Positions 1 to 10,533 of a stretch of DNA of 64,000 nt are shown here, piece by piece. The stretch lies in contig LSAX01000008.1 of assembly GCA_001557505.1 (NCBI GenBank), positions 620,001-684,000 of the forward strand, given 5' to 3'. Below the pieces are notes generated by a model. The model was given only the letters and a program-made list of their open reading frames with translations, was not told the DNA's origin and did not search any database. The translations under genes and the position numbers were made by a program. This stretch comes from Reticulascus tulasneorum. Lineage: Eukaryota; Ascomycota; Sordariomycetes; Glomerellales; Reticulascaceae. Numbering within the stretch: the first letter of the stretch is position 1; each line of letters opens with the position of its first letter.

Positions 1-489
1 TTGATGATGACCTGAAAGAGCGTGCTAAGGATGAGTGAGTAGAGCAGGCCGAGAACAGCGTTGTTGACATCCCAAAAGTTTCGCACGCGAATTTGGGCGA
101 GGAAAATGATGACGATAGGGACGACGGTCGAAAGTGCGGCAGACAAGGACGGGCTGATGATCCATCCGCGGTAGGGATATGCCCATTCGGGGTACACGAT
201 GTCGCCAGACTCGGTGAAGGTGACGGGGAAGTTTCGAATCGCAGCGACGGGTGTTTCGTATATCTGGTCGCGGAGAACATGTCAGTCTTGTAGTTACTGT
301 AGTACTGGTTCTCTGGGCGAAACTTACACCAAGAGCCAAACCACCAAGAATACCCATGGTGATGAGGTCGACCCAGCTAACCTTCAGCCATGCTAGGAAA
401 AAGCGGCCGAATCCTTTGGTGGACTTGACAGTCTCCAGCTTGAATGGGGGCTGGACGCCATCGCCGTGGAGACGCTGCATAAACTGCAT
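1..489 (-). CDS. PAP2-type lipid phosphate phosphatase, 5' part (partial)
   Basis: Probable integral-membrane lipid phosphate phosphatase (DPP1/LPP1-like, PAP2 superfamily), which dephosphorylates phosphatidate or diacylglycerol pyrophosphate. The ATG is at 489 and reading runs leftward. Exon 1 (489-328) encodes an N-terminal tail and a first membrane segment with DLITMGILGGLALG. A 64-nt intron (327-264, GTAAGT...CAG) follows. Exon 2 (263-1) continues with a family-typical stretch (FPVTFTESGDIVYPEWAYPY), a second hydrophobic segment (TVVPIVIIFLAQ) and RNFWDVNNAVLGLLYSL leading into a third. The gene leaves the window before the catalytic KxxxxxxRP, PSGH and SRxxxxxH signatures, so activity cannot be judged. 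Exon joining and frame are clear; substrate is inferred from family resemblance. Confidence 0.8.
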
Positions 490-1690
490 GATGAAAGCAG
501 CGAAAGGCTAAGCTTCTAGAGAAGTTATCGTAGGGAACAGCTGGTCAGAACAAGGAGCTTGGGGCAGAAAAGGATGGGATGAAGCAGAACAGATGGATAT
601 ATAAAGCAGACTTGTTTGGCCATGTGCATCCCATGAACCATGGTAATACAGTTGATGTCATCAGAGGCGGGTAAAGATGAGGGCGGGAAAATAGAGCATG
701 GGTTGGCCTTGGTGGCGCCCCTGCATGGTTTGCTGTTTGGCCACAGGCTTTCGATGCGCCATGTTGTGAATGAATCTGGGAAGTTGTCGCGTGCCAAGGC
801 TCGATACGTCATTGTTCGCGATTGGGCTGGAAAGTGGTCCGTGTGCACTGCTGGCGGCTTGGCCCGCGTCACTCCACGAAATTTGAGCCATTCAGCGATT
901 AGACTCGGGCTCCATACTTCGAAAGGCTACCTACCAAGGTAAGTTAGGTGGTCCCTGCTTGCCCAAACAGGCGTGACGGGCAGCCAGCCGTGCCAGCCAG
1001 GTGACAGTAATTGCTTATATGACTTGCTCGCAAGCTTGCTCCAAAGTACGCATTCAAGAACCGAAGCCTCGTCTTGCTGCTATCTACCCGAGATTCAGCC
1101 TTCGATGTTGTCGGTCTCGAGAAAGTTCTCAAGTCCAGCTTTCAAATTGCAAAATTCGACTAGTCAATCGCGTAAGGAAGGCAAGTTGGCTCAGCAAACC
1201 TTACCTGTTTCGTAGAGGGGGAATACACGGTTCGTTCCGAAAACCACAATCAACCGTTAAGGCTCCAGAGGGAGACTTGCGGGTGGGACGAACACTATCT
1301 CAGCAGTACGTTACATGAGCGGACGGGATTGCGGAATGCACTCAGCCTACCTTCTAGTTAGCACAAGACTTCACATATGACATTGGGTTTACTTTTTCCT
1401 ACAGAGTTTCAACAGAGTTCAACGCTATGGACGGATGGTGGAGCTTCCATAGAGGGACTATCCGTGGGCCGGCCACGTGGTGCAACTAATTCAGGCATCC
1501 ACGCGCGCGACCCGCAACAGCTTCGTGCAAGGTACGTATAGGTCTCATCAGAGTTCTTCGAAACGGCCACGACGAGTCTAGCTCGTGTAAGGCACTGCCC
1601 GGTCTCTGGGTTTTCCCGTAGGAAACTGCACATTCTGGAGCAAGACCAGAGTCTCAAACATAGTCCCGAGGGCACACAGCACATTGCTGA
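490..1690. other. intergenic, no gene seen
   Basis: About 1.2 kb between the PAP2 gene and the PI-PLC-like remnant. Open frames here are short, begin at non-ATG codons or overlap on both strands, and none resembles a known family. The left part is presumably the PAP2 promoter. Confidence 0.5.
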
Positions 1691-2358
1691 ATGGCACCTC
1701 AGATTAAATCCAAAATGCTCCGTCAGGTGGCTATCCCGGGCTCCCATGACAGCGGCACCTACGAGATGACACTCTTCTCCGCCAAAGGAAGTGACGGACT
1801 AGAATGGCTCAAGTTCATCGAAGGATACGCGTCGGCCGTCAATCTCCCCAACAGATTCATCCGGTGTTGGTCCAGGACTCAGCCTCTTAGCTTCTCCCAC
1901 CAACTCGCATCAGGAATCCGCTACTTTGACCTCCGTACTGAGGCTACCGTGTCTGTCTTTGACTCCACGTACATTTTCAACTTTGTCCACGGTCTCATCT
2001 ATTCGCCGGCAGATCCGAACGTTTATGGCCGAGTAGCAACATTTACTCCCAGTGCGCCTATAAACAAAACGAGACGGATGTCTTGGCCTTCTTAGACAAC
2101 CAGATGCCCTACACTCAAAGTAATTTATTTGTCTTACAAGGTGTCATCACGCCCGACGACTTCGGCGTCATGTTTCTGAAGGGTTTGCTGACTTTTACTG
2201 ATAATCCTAAAAGCCTACTTGACTTGGGAAAACTCCCGAACCTGCTCCTCGTGGATAAGTTGACAGGCTGGGACGGACAGGGTGTGAATATTGTAATTGC
2301 GGACTTTTGTAAGTGGTGTTCTACTTATGTGGACACGATTGTTAAGTTAAATCAGTGA
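1691..2358 (+). pseudogene. PI-PLC X-domain (PLCXD-like) phosphodiesterase, probably decayed
   Basis: From the ATG at 1691 the frame reads an X-domain N-terminus: LRQVAIPGSHDSGTYEM (first catalytic His), WSRTQPLSFSHQLASGIRYFDLR and FVHGL (second catalytic His). The match then shifts frame near 2045-2072, where NETDVLAFLDNQMPYTQ, VLQGVITPDDFG and NIVIADF continue the same domain. Bridging the two needs a 32-nt intron (about 2024-2055), very short for fungi, or an indel. A normal GTAAGT follows NIVIADF at about 2309, but I find no convincing C-terminal exon in the T-rich DNA after it. An in-frame TGA sits directly before the ATG, where relatives usually have a Trp-Met pair, so the N-terminus may also be cut by a TGG-to-TGA change. 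Both catalytic histidines remain. A functional gene with unusual introns is the alternative. Confidence 0.55.
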
Positions 2359-3403
2359 GATAAGTAAGAATTACTAAAATGAAAGGTCACATTACCAATA
2401 TACGTTGCTCACGATGCTATCCAAATTGCACCCAGTTGTCTTTCATTCTATTGAGGCTATTGTCTATTCCTCAGGTTCTTTCTAACACCGTCTTAAAACC
2501 CTTCCAGAACCCTAGGTTGTTGCAAACAATGCCATCAAAATCAAGCCAGACCTATAGTGTGAAAGACGGAACGATAATCTGTTACTTAAAACATAGTTCG
2601 TCCCGAGTCTTCCTGCCCAGAATCATACGCATTCAATAATAATATCTCCTTGTCGCAGTCCCTCAACACCAAAGGCCGCACGACCTCGCTCGCAGCCATT
2701 CCTCGGCAGCCCGTTCCCTCAGCCAACTGGCTACCTTACCCGCGCAGCATATCCCGGCTAGGAAGCCATTCGGCAAGCAGAGTGAAATCCGAGTTCCGTG
2801 CCGATGTTTTGCAGCAAAGTAATATAGAGCGCTGTTCTGCTTGCTCTCCTGTGTTTCAATTCACAGCTTAAGGGGCGGGCTAGCTACATGATCGGCCAGC
2901 TAACGGCATAGACAAGGATATCAACTATCCAGGCCATTCCTGCATGTGGTTTCCCAACTTATCATCGTAGAAGATAAACGGCTGATTAAATAGAAATCTC
3001 TGCAACTTAATATGCTTTAGATGATTACGGCCGAGTTCCTTGATACAGTTGTTGGTTGCTTGTATTCAGTCAGCTTTTTCTACCAAGCGGCGGCGATACA
3101 TGCAAACCGCAACAAGTCGTTGAGATTGATTCGTCAGTGTCAATTTATACCACCACTGTATACATGCATGTACGTTTCGCTAATGATGTATTTTCCCTGT
3201 ACCTAGGTACCTAGTACAAGATCCAGGCACAACCAACAGCCAGTTCCCGGGGAAATTTGCGACCTGCAAGCCTCCAACACATCATCCACGCCAACACCCG
3301 CCAAATCATCAAACCAAATTACACTTCCACCCTATTTGCTCTATCTTCAAGAGCCCCAATTCTTGTAAAGATACAAAGAGTGACATTTAATCTCAGCGAC
3401 GCG
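2359..3403. other. intergenic, possible remnant of the PLC-like gene
   Basis: The first 300 bases are A/T-richer than the surroundings and may hold the lost 3' end of the PI-PLC-like gene. A 73-codon open frame at 2650-2871 is not recognisable. Nothing else is supported. Confidence 0.4.
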
Positions 3404-3700
3404 ATGTCAGGCCAGCAATTGCCAGATGGAGCAATAGAGGCAGCACAAAAACAAACGATCACGGGCTCAACCATGTCGACTCTCATCGGGTGGCCTTCCT
3501 CGGGAGGCGTTTGGGTTCTTAAGCCCACGGAGGAACAAATGGAGGAATATAATCAGCTTTCGCTGACGACAGATATGGAAGAGCACTGCTCCCACTTACA
3601 GAGACTTGGCGCAACGTACTATAGCGATGCCAACCAGTGTGAGGAACTACGGGTTATAATGGCGAGCCTAGCCCCAGCGGCGGATCAACAACGGTCTTGA
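3404..3700 (+). CDS. small hypothetical protein, 98 aa
   Basis: A single-exon ORF from the ATG at 3404 to a TGA at 3700. It has no signal peptide or membrane segment. The middle is acidic and contains GWPSSGGVWVL followed by DMEEHCSHLQRLGATYY, a composition unlike a random frame: few Arg/Ser runs and a plausible amphipathic helix around EEQMEEYNQLSLTTDMEEH. The open frame extends upstream to 3257 without another ATG close by. I do not recognise the family with certainty; the pattern of Trp, Gly and Asp-Met-Glu-Glu reminds me of short uncharacterised ascomycete proteins, but that is an impression. Spurious ORF is the alternative. Confidence 0.42.
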   Translation: MSGQQLPDGAIEAAQKQTITGSTMSTLIGWPSSGGVWVLKPTEEQMEEYNQLSLTTDMEEHCSHLQRLGATYYSDANQCEELRVIMASLAPAADQQRS

Positions 3701-4737
3701 GCACACATGATGTTATTTTCGACCATCGCGTCAAGCTAAATAAAGCCAAGAATGCGGGAATCATATCTACTTTCAACGCTGTTTGCCGTTACTTCTAATG
3801 TACGCGGAGGGTCAGGAGACAGAAGAAGACATCACCTTCCTTTCGCTTAGGCTCTAAGCACTCTCTCTGAAAATCACAAATATTTTCAAAAGGCTACCAG
3901 TGGATAATATTCTCACCGGGTTTGCAATCAGTGAATCGGATTCGTTTTTGTCTCTAGCTTGCAATCACAGCGTTCGTCGTTCTGCCTTACTGGCCTTGAT
4001 CCTGCCTCAGAACCATCTATTGGGGCCTGCCTGTCACTTCGCCAACTACGAGGAGCTTTAACATGAGTTTGGAGACATCAATGGGCGCTAGGAATATGGT
4101 CTTGACTGTGTAGTTTGAAATCCAATATGAGAAAATCTGATTAATTTCTGTCTAGTGCTAGATAGTGTTGCAGATTGTCAGGATACTGCAAAACAGTTTG
4201 GCCCAAGCAATGGTCAAATTAAGTCGCCATTTTGTTCAGAGACAGCCCCATCCTTCTCTCCGAAGCTGCCAGGTTCGTCACTACCCTCCGTTTGATCCGT
4301 CGAGTCATGCAAGGGGGTGCCCTAACGGCAGTGATCCAACTATCTGTAACTTCCTTGGCTTGAACTGGGGAAACCTTCCAACAGTCGAAACGCATCCTTT
4401 AGTCATACTAGTCCCTGATAAGCCGGGGACAGTATCATGCTTTGACACGTCGACGCAACGCAGCTGGACAAAATATTGAAAAAGTAACAAATCGCACACG
4501 TGATTCCGGCAACGTCGGTGGGATGGTGATTTCTATGTGGTAGGACACCAAAATTGGAGGTAATCAATGATGATGCTGAGTAGTACATGTAGTTTTGAAT
4601 CTTTCAAGAACATGAAATATCTTGAGGTAGGGGTATCATATTGGTAGCCTGTGTTCCTCGGTCTTGGCCGCCAAGGCCAACGCAGGCAGTTGCTCATTTT
4701 GAGGAGCCACTATCTTTAGACTCTTCATAAAGCTCTT
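3701..4737. other. intergenic, no gene seen
   Basis: Downstream of the Eco1-like gene on the minus strand. I checked it on that strand for the acetyltransferase domain expected after an Eco1 zinc finger and found no matching frame. ORFs of 61-104 codons here are unrecognisable. Confidence 0.5.
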
Positions 4738-5634
4738 TCAGCAGTTCGATTTATTCCGTACCATGGCTGCATGCCTCTTTGCGTGGTACTTGACATCGTT
4801 CGGATGCAGTGGGTTGTACACAATTTGACATATCTTGCACTCCAGAAACGCCGGTTTCGAAGAGATATTCAAAGTTGTCTGCACCGTTGGGGCAGACTTC
4901 GACCGTATTGGTGGTTTAGTCATCGCCTCCGCCTCCTTGAATCCCAAATTGCCCGGAATCTTTGTATTCAGCAAGTTCTCATTGCCTTGCCGGAGACCGT
5001 GCCTTTTGCTTCGTGGTGTACCCGCGGCAACATTATTTTCTCGCCTGGCGCTTTCCACTCCACCAGTTATAATCTCTTCTTCTTCGGGCGCATCCAGGCT
5101 CGAGGACAAGACGATAGGAGTCGGAGGTCGAAGCCGCAATCGCCGTGGTTCTCTTCGGTGTTTTGTGAGAGGGGGAGACGATGGTGGAGTCGAAGCTAGT
5201 TTGCCTGCTTCCGTGATCGCATCGGAAGATGAAGTAGCTGAGGCTGAGCGGCAGGGCTTAAAATAGCCCAGTATCGAGCCTTTGTTGAGATTTGCCGAAC
5301 TTGGTACAGGTGGCATCCGAGGCATCTCAGCCTTGGTAACCCGTTCAGTTGCCATCTCGTCGGTCCTCCTCCGCTTGATTGAATGTATGATTGACTCGTT
5401 TTCAGGGCGAGATCGCTTGCCGTACGTTCGAAGAGGTCGTCTAAGAAATATGTAAGCACTGATTCTTGACGATGGGCTTGAACTGCACATCGCATGCTAC
5501 GCACTTTTTGTCTGTTCTCCATCGCTGAAAGTCATCAGCCGAGGAAGCTGAAGCACTAATCAAGTCAGCCATTAAGCCATAATATGAAGAGAATAGCAAA
5601 CGTACGGCAATTTGGGCGGTGAGGATGGCTCCAT
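4738..5634 (-). CDS. Eco1/ESCO-like zinc-finger protein without acetyltransferase domain
   Basis: Frame-consistent three-exon model: 5634-5606, 5524-5501, 5440-4738 (introns 81 and 60 nt), 251 aa. The start gives MEPSSPPKLP; RPLRTYGKR then follows, as in fungal Eco1 N-termini. Residues about 71-78 (KGSILGYF) resemble the PCNA-binding PIP motif, with Lys in the Gln position. The middle is basic and Ser/Pro-rich. The C-terminus (from about residue 219) carries an Eco1-type C2H2 finger: CKIC, then 14 residues, then HAKRH. In the cohesin acetyltransferase Eco1/ESCO this finger precedes a GNAT domain; here a stop follows ten residues later and no GNAT sequence lies downstream. It may be a PCNA-associated adaptor or a truncated paralogue. 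The second intron has a weak donor (GTAGCA); a shorter form could start at Met 5490 in the same frame. Confidence 0.7.
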
Positions 5635-6216
5635 TGTTGGCCCTGGGCAGTAACAGAGAAAGAAGAGCCGCTCCGAAGGACGACGCGCCAGATACGCGAA
5701 ATACCGTTGATTGTGCCCGAGTCCGGGATCAACACGAGGACTGATAGCTATCTTAAGAAACAACGCCAAGTGTACAAGATGAAGAGATCGAAGATACGCA
5801 GGGCATGGCAGAGGCTGATTGGGGAGATTTGGAAGTTTGGAGAGCTTTTCGTAGTGAGCGGCTTGCTGGAGCGTGACACCTTGGGAGCTCAGAATGTGTT
5901 GCCCCACCACAAAATGTCGCGTCAAGTCGCGTCCCGGCCGCGACCCACGAAGTCACGTGCAGAATTGTGTTCGAGTAAGTGGGCGGGTTTGACGCACGAA
6001 ATGTCAACTATGACATTTGTACGATCGAACAAGCTCGGTGGCTGTTCGCGTAGCTGGTGGCTAGTTCTAGAGAGGCCAAATGAACCAGTGCCGAATGCTC
6101 CCTAATAGTTTTAGGGAGGCATACATTAAAGATTGTAAAGGCGGAAGAGTTGGAATGCAAACGCATCGAATATGTGCTTCAGGACCGAATTGACTTGCAT
6201 ATACGGACTACCTATA
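5635..6216. other. intergenic between two minus-strand genes
   Basis: About 580 bases that must hold the promoter of the Eco1-like gene and the 3' untranslated region of the Vma12-like gene. Overlapping ORFs on both strands are unrecognisable. Confidence 0.4.
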
Positions 6217-7093
6217 TCAAGTTGGACCTTTGTTCCTCCTCCTCAATTTACTTTCCTCTTGAGAAGTGTTTTCAACTAGGACCGGATCATCCTTTCCTGC
6301 AGTGTCTTTCTCATCCTCGCCACCCACAACCCAAGTCTGCATCACCTCCTTGACCTCCTTGACCTTCTCTTGCCTTACTTTCGCTTCTCCAAGCCGCCAT
6401 ATATATCCGGAGTAAACAGCCACTTCCGCGATGGCAACGAGAAGGCTCCCGGCCATGGTTACTGCCAACCTCGCCGGAGTACTCCACCACCTGGCGGCGA
6501 TCCAGATGGTCGCCGCGACACCGATTATGCTGACCAGAACGTTGATTATGAGCATCATCTGACGATGCACGTCTGCGTACGTGACATCGTCGTCGCCGTT
6601 GTCTGCTTCGTTCGTCGGTCGGTTCACCTCGGCGAAGGCATGCGCCATCGATGCGTTGGGGTATTGTTGAGAAAACGTTTCCATCCGAGATGGCTGCTTG
6701 ACCATGCGGTTGTAGGATCGCTCTTCTTCGTCACGGCGGAGACGAGCCATCAAGGCCTTATATTCCTTCGACTGCTGGGGTGTAAGCGCCTGAGAGCAGC
6801 ATTTATGACGCAGCGGATGGACTTACTGGTTCCGCTTTAGGAGACGGCGGAGGGATGTATATCTTTGCGCCTCGCAGTAGTCCTTCAAGGTTGTAGCTCA
6901 TATGTCCTTTGCCTTTGATTTCCTTCCATAGATCGATGATTTGCCCGTGGCTGATCGGATTCCCGACAGCTGGGGCTTCGAGAGATGGGTCCGCTTCGTT
7001 TGCATCGCCTTCGTTGTTCGGGAGGCTATTTCCACGTTCATCCAGCAGTTTGAGGCCCTCCACAATGGAAGGCGTCATAGTGAGGAGAACCAT
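6217..7093 (-). CDS. VMA12: V-ATPase assembly factor Vma12/Vph2-like (TMEM199 family)
   Basis: ER membrane protein needed, in yeast with Vma21 and Vma22, to assemble the V0 sector of the vacuolar H+-ATPase. Two exons: 7093-6827 (89 codons) and 6774-6217, with a 52-nt intron (GTAAGT...CAG), 274 aa. Family signs: a cytosolic N-terminal part ending in LEGLLRGAKIYIPPPSPK, then EYKALMARLRRDEEERSYNRM. Two membrane segments follow near the C-terminus (MMLIINVLVSIIGVAATIWIA and LAVTMAGSLLVAIAEVAVY), with a charged, Lys/Glu-rich tail. Length and layout fit fungal homologues. It is divergent from COQ1, with 334 bp between the two ATGs. The start gives MVLLTM; Met6 is an alternative. Confidence 0.85.
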
Positions 7094-7427
7094 GCCTGCA
7101 AGTCGAGATGCTTGACATCACTCTGGCCCCGTGAAGTGACTTGGAAGAGACGGTGATGTGGTGTAATGCAAACGCGGCAGGCAGCTGTTTGATGCCACAT
7201 CCTTAAGCTTTGACCAATCAAATACGCCACGACCCACATCCTCGGCCAGTGGCAGCTGAATTTCGTTTGCGCAGAAAAAAGTATGAACCACCTCAACAAT
7301 CTCGAATCCGAGGTACCAATTGCTTCAGATACGGATATCTGCACGATCTCCAACATATCGATGTCTTCTTCTGGAATACAATAATTCAACCCCAGCTGTT
7401 GGATTTGATTTCAGGAGGCTCGGAGTC
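7094..7427. promoter_or_regulatory. shared promoter region of VMA12 and COQ1
   Basis: The 334 bp between divergent start codons must serve both genes. No strong TATA box was seen; an in-frame extension of the COQ1 frame upstream of 7428 lacks an ATG. Confidence 0.5.
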
Positions 7428-8833
7428 ATGCAGCTCCGCCCGGGAGCAGCGGTGCTTCGCAACACCTACACGACGTCACGACCTCTCTTCTCCTCGAGAT
7501 GCGCCCAATGCCGGATAAACGCCACTCTGGTCGGCCGAGTAGCTCCCGGTAGTGCACTGTATCATTCTTCATCACGCAGATCGTCAGCATGGGGGGCGGC
7601 AGTCGCTGTCGCGTCGAACATTGCCTCCAACGCCGTCAAGCGGGTTGCCAGGAACGACATGCACATCGATCCGCTGCGGACAGTGGCCAAGGAGATGAAA
7701 TTTCTCACAGGCAACATACGGAAGCTACTGGGTTCGGGCCATCCGTCACTGGATAGAGTAGCAAAATACTACACGCAAGCGGAGGGGAAGCACATACGGC
7801 CACTCATTGTATTGCTAATGTCAAGAGCGACGGCGTTGTGTCCCAAGGGACAACGGCTGGGTGCGCCGCAGACGGCGGACGGTGTCAATACACCCATGTC
7901 TCCGGCTAGCATTCTCTCCGACTTCAATCCTAGCTCTCCTTTATCTGGACTCTCCACGCCAGACCCTCCCGAATCCGACACCGACATCCTGCCCTCGCAG
8001 CGACGCCTCGCAGAGATCACTGAGTTGATCCATACAGCGTCCCTCCTCCACGACGATGTTATCGACCACTCGGTCTCCCGACGCGGCTCCCCGTCGGCGA
8101 ACTTGGAGTTTGGCAACAAGATGGCTGTGCTGGCAGGAGATTTCCTTCTTGGGCGAGCCTCCGTTGCCCTAGCTCGGTTGCGAGATGCAGAGGTGATCGA
8201 ACTATTGGCTACGGTCATTGCGAACCTAGTGGAGGGTGAATTTATGCAGCTGAAGAATACGGAGCGGGATGAACGAAGACCCGTCTGGTCGGAAGAAACG
8301 CTCACCTACTACCTCCAAAAGACGTATCTCAAGACTGCAAGTCTGATTTCCAAATCCTGCCGCGCCGCGGCTATCTTGGGCGGGTCAGATGCAGCGTCAG
8401 TGGAGGCGGCATATGCTTACGGCAAGAACTTGGGCCTGGCGTTCCAGTTGGTGGACGACATGCTAGATTATACGAGGAGCGAGAAGGAGCTGGGCAAGCC
8501 AGCGGGGGCTGATCTTGAGCTTGGTCTTGCAACTGCGCCGCTTCTATTCGCGTGGAAGACCATCCCAGAGCTTGGTGCATTGGTAGGGAGGAAGTTTGAA
8601 GGTGACGGCGACGTCCTCAGAGTAAGTGGCCCTGATCAATCCACACGAACCTATCTAACTAGGCCATTTAGGCACGACAGTTGGTACTCCAAAGCGACGG
8701 CATCGAACAAACACGCGCTCTGGCGCAGGACTATTCAGAGCAGGCAATTGCCGCGATCAGGGACTTCCCTGATAGCGAAGCGAAGGATGGGTTAGAAGAG
8801 ATGGCGATCAAGGCGTTGCAACGGAAAAAGTAG
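7428..8833 (+). CDS. COQ1: polyprenyl diphosphate synthase, mitochondrial (ubiquinone side chain)
   Basis: Trans-prenyltransferase that builds the polyprenyl tail of ubiquinone at the mitochondrial inner membrane. Exons 7428-8621 and 8672-8833 (50-nt intron, GTAAGT...TTTAG), 451 aa. The N-terminus is rich in Arg, Ser and Ala without acidic residues, fitting a mitochondrial presequence. The first aspartate-rich motif is LLHDDVID followed by RRGSPSANLEFGNKMAVLAG; the second is FQLVDDMLDY. EGEFMQLKNT and QKTYLKTASLISKSCRAAA between them are family hallmarks, and the second exon ends in ALQRKK. A Ser/Pro-rich insert (about residues 155-195) lies before the first motif, as is common in fungal Coq1. 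Tail length cannot be read from the sequence. Confidence 0.94.
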
Positions 8834-10083
8834 ACGGGATGCGCCGGCAACTGTACAACAGCAGTGAATACCCGACTGGGAATGCATACATTGTGGTAGA
8901 TGCATTGCGCCATTGTACATTACATGGATTTGGACTACTACACGAGGCCTCAACCTGTAACGATATACATACTCATAGAAGGGATTAGGAAGCGCTAGAT
9001 ATGCCGACTTTCTCCTCAATACCAATTGTTCTCACCTAAAAGCTTGGCGGCTACTCAGTACTCTGATGTTAAACCATTGCAGGGAAACATGCAACAAAGG
9101 TCTGATTCGAGTTTCCGCAGACCACTCTGTTCAAAGACGCATCCCATAGGGAGCCAGTCGAGTGACAACAGAGATCGTAAAGCAATCGGCTGGCAGACTC
9201 GGAAAACACCCAGTGATTCCGGCAGTAACAGGCCACCCTAGCCACTCACCAATGCAGGAACATTTTCCAATGAACATGGGATACGACTGGTGGGGTGGAA
9301 TCCCAACAAAACGGCCCATGCTATCTGAAGTGGTCGTAGCCAAAGAAAGGATTCGATTACGTGGCTGAATATTCTGGCTGCAGCACCTCCAGTTCGAACG
9401 CACAAACCGGGACGCATTGCCGATCAGGAACCGCGGAAGCTTACCTTGTTAGCTCGGATCTTGGTCAGGGTTTGGCTGCCCTACCCGTGGCCTCGGGTCT
9501 CAGCTTTTTTCGACGAGAGTTTGTAGTCTAAGGTACCTACTCTGCATGATTATTGGGTCTAGAACCACGAAGTGCATCTCGCTATTTAGTTCGTAGAAAA
9601 GGAGGCGGGCATTAGGAGAGCCGCGAAACCCAGCGAGATTCCGACAGCGGCCTAACTCAGCAGCCGTCTTGGCGTGGACATTACTCGATCTTCGTTCTGG
9701 CTATGACAAACTCACCATGACTGCATCACGAGCAAGAGCCAATACCGGGTGTCCGGGAAAAGGAAAAGTCGCATCGCGCATGCGCTCTGCAGGACAGTCA
9801 TGGTGGGAAACACCCAGACAGCCAAGGAACAGACTCGTCCCAACCGAGCTTATCCCCAGGGCCAAAAGGCGGTATTACTCGATCGTTACTCGATCTTTAC
9901 TCGATCAAAACTAAAGAAACCCGAGGCCCCATCTCGACAGCGTTAGATAAGCCCCCCCCGGCCGAAAACGGCCGACTCCATGAGATTGACGGGCCGCGTG
10001 CTGATTGGCTGGATGTCAACATCAGGATGTTGCCAAATCGGGCGTCGGCTGCATCCGATGGAATCTGTCCAATCAGCCTGCGC
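8834..10083. other. intergenic, no gene seen
   Basis: Terminator side of COQ1 and distal promoter of allantoinase. All ORFs are short (under 92 codons) and unrecognisable. CGATC-containing repeats (TACTCGATC four times between 9680 and 9906) occur near the right end. Confidence 0.4.
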
Positions 10084-10425
10084 TGATAACAGCGAGCATC
10101 AGGAGAGTTCGGGGTCTTGTAAGGGGGGTGATAATGCACCCCACAACCACCCAGCCTGTTCGTACGACCCGATATATTCTCTGGAGAAGAGCGCACTGTC
10201 AGATGGGCGAGGATGCGGCCGGGGCAAGCGGGCGCTCGGCTTGGGGGTGGGTTTTGGGCTTCTTCTGGGCCCTTCAGCTGGGGCTGTCGAACCTCCTCTT
10301 CTTTTCTTCTTTTGTTTCCTCTCTCTGCATCTTGAATAGCCTCATCCTGGACCGCTGAGCTGACGACGGTCTTGTGATTCGCAACCCCAATATCCTTATC
10401 TGTCATCCCACCAAAGCCAAGATAA
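10084..10425. promoter_or_regulatory. GATA-motif cluster upstream of allantoinase
   Basis: Four HGATAR-type sites are readable: TGATAA at 10084 and 10129, TTATCT (reverse AGATAA) at 10396, and AGATAA at 10420, all within 450 bp of the ATG at 10534. Fungal nitrogen regulators AreA/NIT2 bind such sites, and allantoin catabolism is classically under that control, so nitrogen regulation is a reasonable inference. A pyrimidine-rich tract (about 10292-10330) lies nearby, as often near fungal transcription starts. Confidence 0.5.
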
Positions 10426-10533
10426 GCAGGTCCTTCGATTGGAGAACGCCCATTCTTTTGAGTGAATTGTCTTTTCGAGGTTCCTGCATTGCCTTCCCGT
10501 CTTGTCACGTCTTTCTCTCGATTCTGACGCAAG

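Noticed and set aside
3701..4737. Possible GNAT exon completing Eco1
   Set aside because: No minus-strand frame shows acetyltransferase motifs; the longest are 61-64 codons.
5707..6105. 132-codon plus-strand ORF
   Set aside because: No recognisable content; it starts in the promoter region of the Eco1-like gene and overlaps ORFs on the other strand.
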